From: Ectocarpus siliculosus
Lineage: Eukaryota; Sar; Phaeophyceae; Ectocarpales; Ectocarpaceae
DNA length: 12,070 bases
Reading direction: 5' to 3'
NCBI GenBank assembly: GCA_000310025.1
Contig: FN649729.1
Coordinates: 2,063,087 to 2,075,156, forward strand
A program made the translations under genes and the position numbers. How positions within the stretch are numbered: the stretch's first letter is position 1; every line of letters starts with the position of its first letter. Below the pieces are notes generated by a model. The model was not told where the DNA came from, did not search any database, and was given only the letters and a program-made list of their open reading frames with translations. Below are positions 10,391 through 12,070 of this stretch, one piece after another.

Positions 10391-12070
10391 ATGCGTCCCC
10401 TACCCTCGGCCGCCGCCGTTGTTGTTGACAGCGGCAGCAGAATAAGACAACAACGACGACATCGCCGCCGCCCACCGCCGCCCGCCGCGCCGACCGCGTG
10501 CGGATCGGCCTCTGCGTTAGGGACGTGCCTCTTGGCGCTGATCGTCAACACCGCGGGGGAATCTTCCGCCCTGGCGACCGCGTTTCTCGCTGACGGCGGC
10601 GGCAGCGGCAGCCGGTCCCCCGCTTGTTTCCTTCACGCCGCGGCGGCAGGCGGAGCTAGGGATAGGGACGGCGGCGGGAGCGGCAGGCGGAGGTCGGCCT
10701 GCGGGGCGGGGTTGCTGGGGGCGACGGCAAGGCGAAGAGGTTGCAACGACAGCCGCGGTGAATCGGCTGGTCACCGCTCTCGGCTAGCCACCGCCGCCGC
10801 CGCGTGGGGTCGTGAGAGCGAGGGGGAAGTCCTCCCGGTAAGAGCGGGTAGAGGTGTTGCCGCGGCTGCGCACGGGCGGGGCTCCCGCTGGGAACAGGGC
10901 GGCAAGGGGAGGGCAGCAGGAGGAGGAGGAAGTCTGTACATGTTGAAGACCGGCGGCGGCGGCGGCGGCATCAAGGCAGCAGGTAAGATGGAAGCGGCTG
11001 CTACTGCCTCCGTTGGCGACGCAAGGGAAGCGTTGGGCGCGACTGCGGCGGCGCCGGCGGATCTGCAAGACCTCGCCAAGCTGAAGCTCGCGGAGCTGAA
11101 GCTGCTGTACCGCGAGAGCGGGGGCAAGCCGGGTAGCCTCAGGAAGGCGGAGCTAGTGCAACGGCTCAGCGAGTCTCGGCAGATCGGTACCGTCACCGGC
11201 AGCCCCGGCACCCTTGTGGTTGAAGAGGCGGCTCCCGCGGCAGTATTGGCGGCGGCGCCGGAGCATCCCTCCCCCACCGTGCTCGAGTCTTCGCCCAACG
11301 GCGGAGCGGCGGCGGCGCCGGTGGCGGCGGTGGCGGGTAGGGGAGGGGGAGCAGAGACGAGTGCTGCGAGTAGTCTGTTCAGCGTGTTGAGCGGGGGCGG
11401 TGCCGTAGCGGACCCAGCACCACCCGTGCTAGAGTCACAGCCGAAAGCTGGAACAGAGAACGCGGCGGCGGGGGCGACGCCGCTGCCTGGGAAAGGGGGA
11501 GCAGACAGCAGCGCTGCGGGCAGTCTGTTCAGCGTGTTGAGCGGGAGCGGCGCTGGGGCCGAAGCCGACAACCCAGCTGGCCGAGCTCCACACGAAAGCG
11601 GTCCCGTTGTCCCCGCCACCGCCACGGAGTGGTCGCACGAGTCCCCGCCGGCGACCCTCGACGTGCTGTCCAGCGGGCCGTCGGCCGTGGTTGCCGCTGC
11701 GCGTGCGCGGGGAGCGGCGGCGGCGGCGGAGTCCTCGCGGCTCGCGGCCGGCGGGCGCATGAGGGCAAGGGCGGAGGCACAGCGCCACACCGAGGCGATG
11801 CGGACGAGAGCGACTGCAGCGGCAGCGTCAACGTCGTCGTCGATTAACAACAACGGCTTGTCGTCGCAGCAGCAGCCGCAGCAGCAGCCGGCCGCGGGAA
11901 GATACTACCCGCGGGACAGCGGCGGCCACGTGGAAACAACGAGGGCGATGACAAACGGGGCACGGGGGGCGGGGGGGTTAAGAAGTGTGAACCACCACAA
12001 CGGGATCACGGCGCCGGGCGCGGCGGCGGTGGCGGCGGTGGCGGCGGCGGAAGCCAAGGTGGCTCCGGGC
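10391..12070 (+). CDS. SAP-domain protein with internal repeat, 3' end outside window
   Basis: 560 codons are open from the first AUG after the predicted leader intron to the right edge; the frame is open without stop from 10133. Domains: an Arg-rich stretch (residues 17-27), a hydrophobic stretch (about 40-55, ending ATAFLA at 62-67), a Gly/Arg/Ala-rich linker, and a SAP domain at about 225-262 (LQDLAKLKLAELKLLYRESG, then GKPGSLRKAELVQRLSES) with the expected Leu pattern and a KAELVQRL second helix. Two 49-50 residue repeats follow, each starting VLES and ending SLFSVLSG (about 297-393). After these come an Arg/Ala helix-like segment (SSRLAAGGRMRARAEAQRHT), a QQQPQQQP tract and an Ala-rich tail. 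SAP domains bind DNA or RNA in chromatin, repair and RNA-processing proteins; the exact role here cannot be told. The frame carries one feature against it, a perfect donor-like AG|GTAAG at 10981-10987, but the SAP domain follows in frame. Confidence 0.75.
   Translation, partial: MRPLPSAAAVVVDSGSRIRQQRRHRRRPPPPAAPTACGSASALGTCLLALIVNTAGESSALATAFLADGGGSGSRSPACFLHAAAAGGARDRDGGGSGRRRSACGAGLLGATARRRGCNDSRGESAGHRSRLATAAAAWGRESEGEVLPVRAGRGVAAAAHGRGSRWEQGGKGRAAGGGGSLYMLKTGGGGGGIKAAGKMEAAATASVGDAREALGATAAAPADLQDLAKLKLAELKLLYRESGGKPGSLRKAELVQRLSESRQIGTVTGSPGTLVVEEAAPAAVLAAAPEHPSPTVLESSPNGGAAAAPVAAVAGRGGGAETSAASSLFSVLSGGGAVADPAPPVLESQPKAGTENAAAGATPLPGKGGADSSAAGSLFSVLSGSGAGAEADNPAGRAPHESGPVVPATATEWSHESPPATLDVLSSGPSAVVAAARARGAAAAAESSRLAAGGRMRARAEAQRHTEAMRTRATAAAASTSSSINNNGLSSQQQPQQQPAAGRYYPRDSGGHVETTRAMTNGARGAGGLRSVNHHNGITAPGAAAVAAVAAAEAKVAPG
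11063..11176 (+). other. SAP domain
   Basis: The helix-extended loop-helix layout is visible: LAKLKLAELKLLYRE for helix 1, GGKPGS for the loop, and LRKAELVQRLSE for helix 2. This matches the SAP consensus of conserved Leu, Gly and K..L..RL. Confidence 0.8.
11276..11572 (+). repeat. Two-copy 49-50 codon in-frame repeat
   Basis: Copy 1 runs from VLESSPNGG to SAASSLFSVLSGGGA, and copy 2 from VLESQPKAG to SAAGSLFSVLSGSGA. The 24 bases encoding most of SLFSVLSG are identical at 11372-11395 and 11522-11545, exactly 150 nt apart. A weak third trace, TLDVLSSGPSA, follows at about 11659. Confidence 0.9.

Noticed and set aside
10981-10987. AG|GTAAG, a perfect splice donor inside the SAP exon
   Set aside because: The frame continues straight into an intact SAP domain about 75 bases later, so splicing here would remove or disrupt it.
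10771-11853. A 360-codon open frame on the minus strand
   Set aside because: It is the antisense shadow of the GC-rich SAP-protein exon. Its apparent PLNTLN repeats mirror the sense-strand SLFSVLSG repeats, and the SAP domain identifies the real strand.
1-12070. CRISPR arrays, bacterial operons, rRNA, toxin or viral genes
   Set aside because: Nothing in either strand supports any of these. The tandem arrays have degenerate adjacent units, not identical repeats with unique spacers.

Overview
The window is eukaryotic nuclear DNA, most probably from a brown alga of the Ectocarpus type. This is inferred from the combination of intron-dense gene structure (ten exons of 85-258 nt, complete introns of 331-844 nt, all GT-AG), GC-rich coding sequence, Ala/Gly/Gln-rich low-complexity protein and abundant microsatellites and G/C homopolymers. 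No bacterial operon structure, tRNA, rRNA or CRISPR array was seen.

Left two thirds (about 1-7500, minus strand): the 5' half of an exportin-4 (XPO4) gene. I rebuilt ten exons by hand. Every junction has GT-AG and the phases agree throughout, giving an uninterrupted 530-codon reading frame that follows animal XPO4 from near its N-terminus to just after the acidic Glu/Asp loop. The C-terminal half lies beyond the left edge. The introns are packed with local tandem repeats: a GTCAAA-type array (intron 9), a three-copy 60-bp array beside a 3' splice site with a nearby TATA-like box (intron 8), a GAA microsatellite (intron 7), two different degenerate arrays (intron 6), CAG/CAA (intron 5), a CT tract (intron 4), and a three-copy G-rich array (intron 3). 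Introns 1 and 2 share a 67-bp dispersed repeat.

Middle (about 7500-10100): a gene-poor spacer between two divergently transcribed genes. It holds a perfect three-unit heat-shock-element match, a small frame with an FCS-like zinc-finger pattern, and a short frame with a secretory-type hydrophobic start. None of these is proven to be expressed.

Right end (about 10100-12070, plus strand): the 5' part of a gene encoding a SAP-domain protein. A probable 200-nt leader intron with a strong CT tract precedes the first AUG. The open frame has 560 codons and runs off the right edge. The protein has an Arg-rich/hydrophobic N-terminus, one SAP domain (a DNA/RNA-binding helix-extended-helix), two copies of a 49-50 residue repeat ending in SLFSVLSG, and Gln- and Ala-rich tails.

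The two genes show no evident functional link beyond divergent orientation. The points most worth checking are the duplicated splice donor of XPO4 exon 6, the repeat-built introns, the dispersed intronic repeat with a conserved PYKAG block, and the SAP protein's internal repeat.
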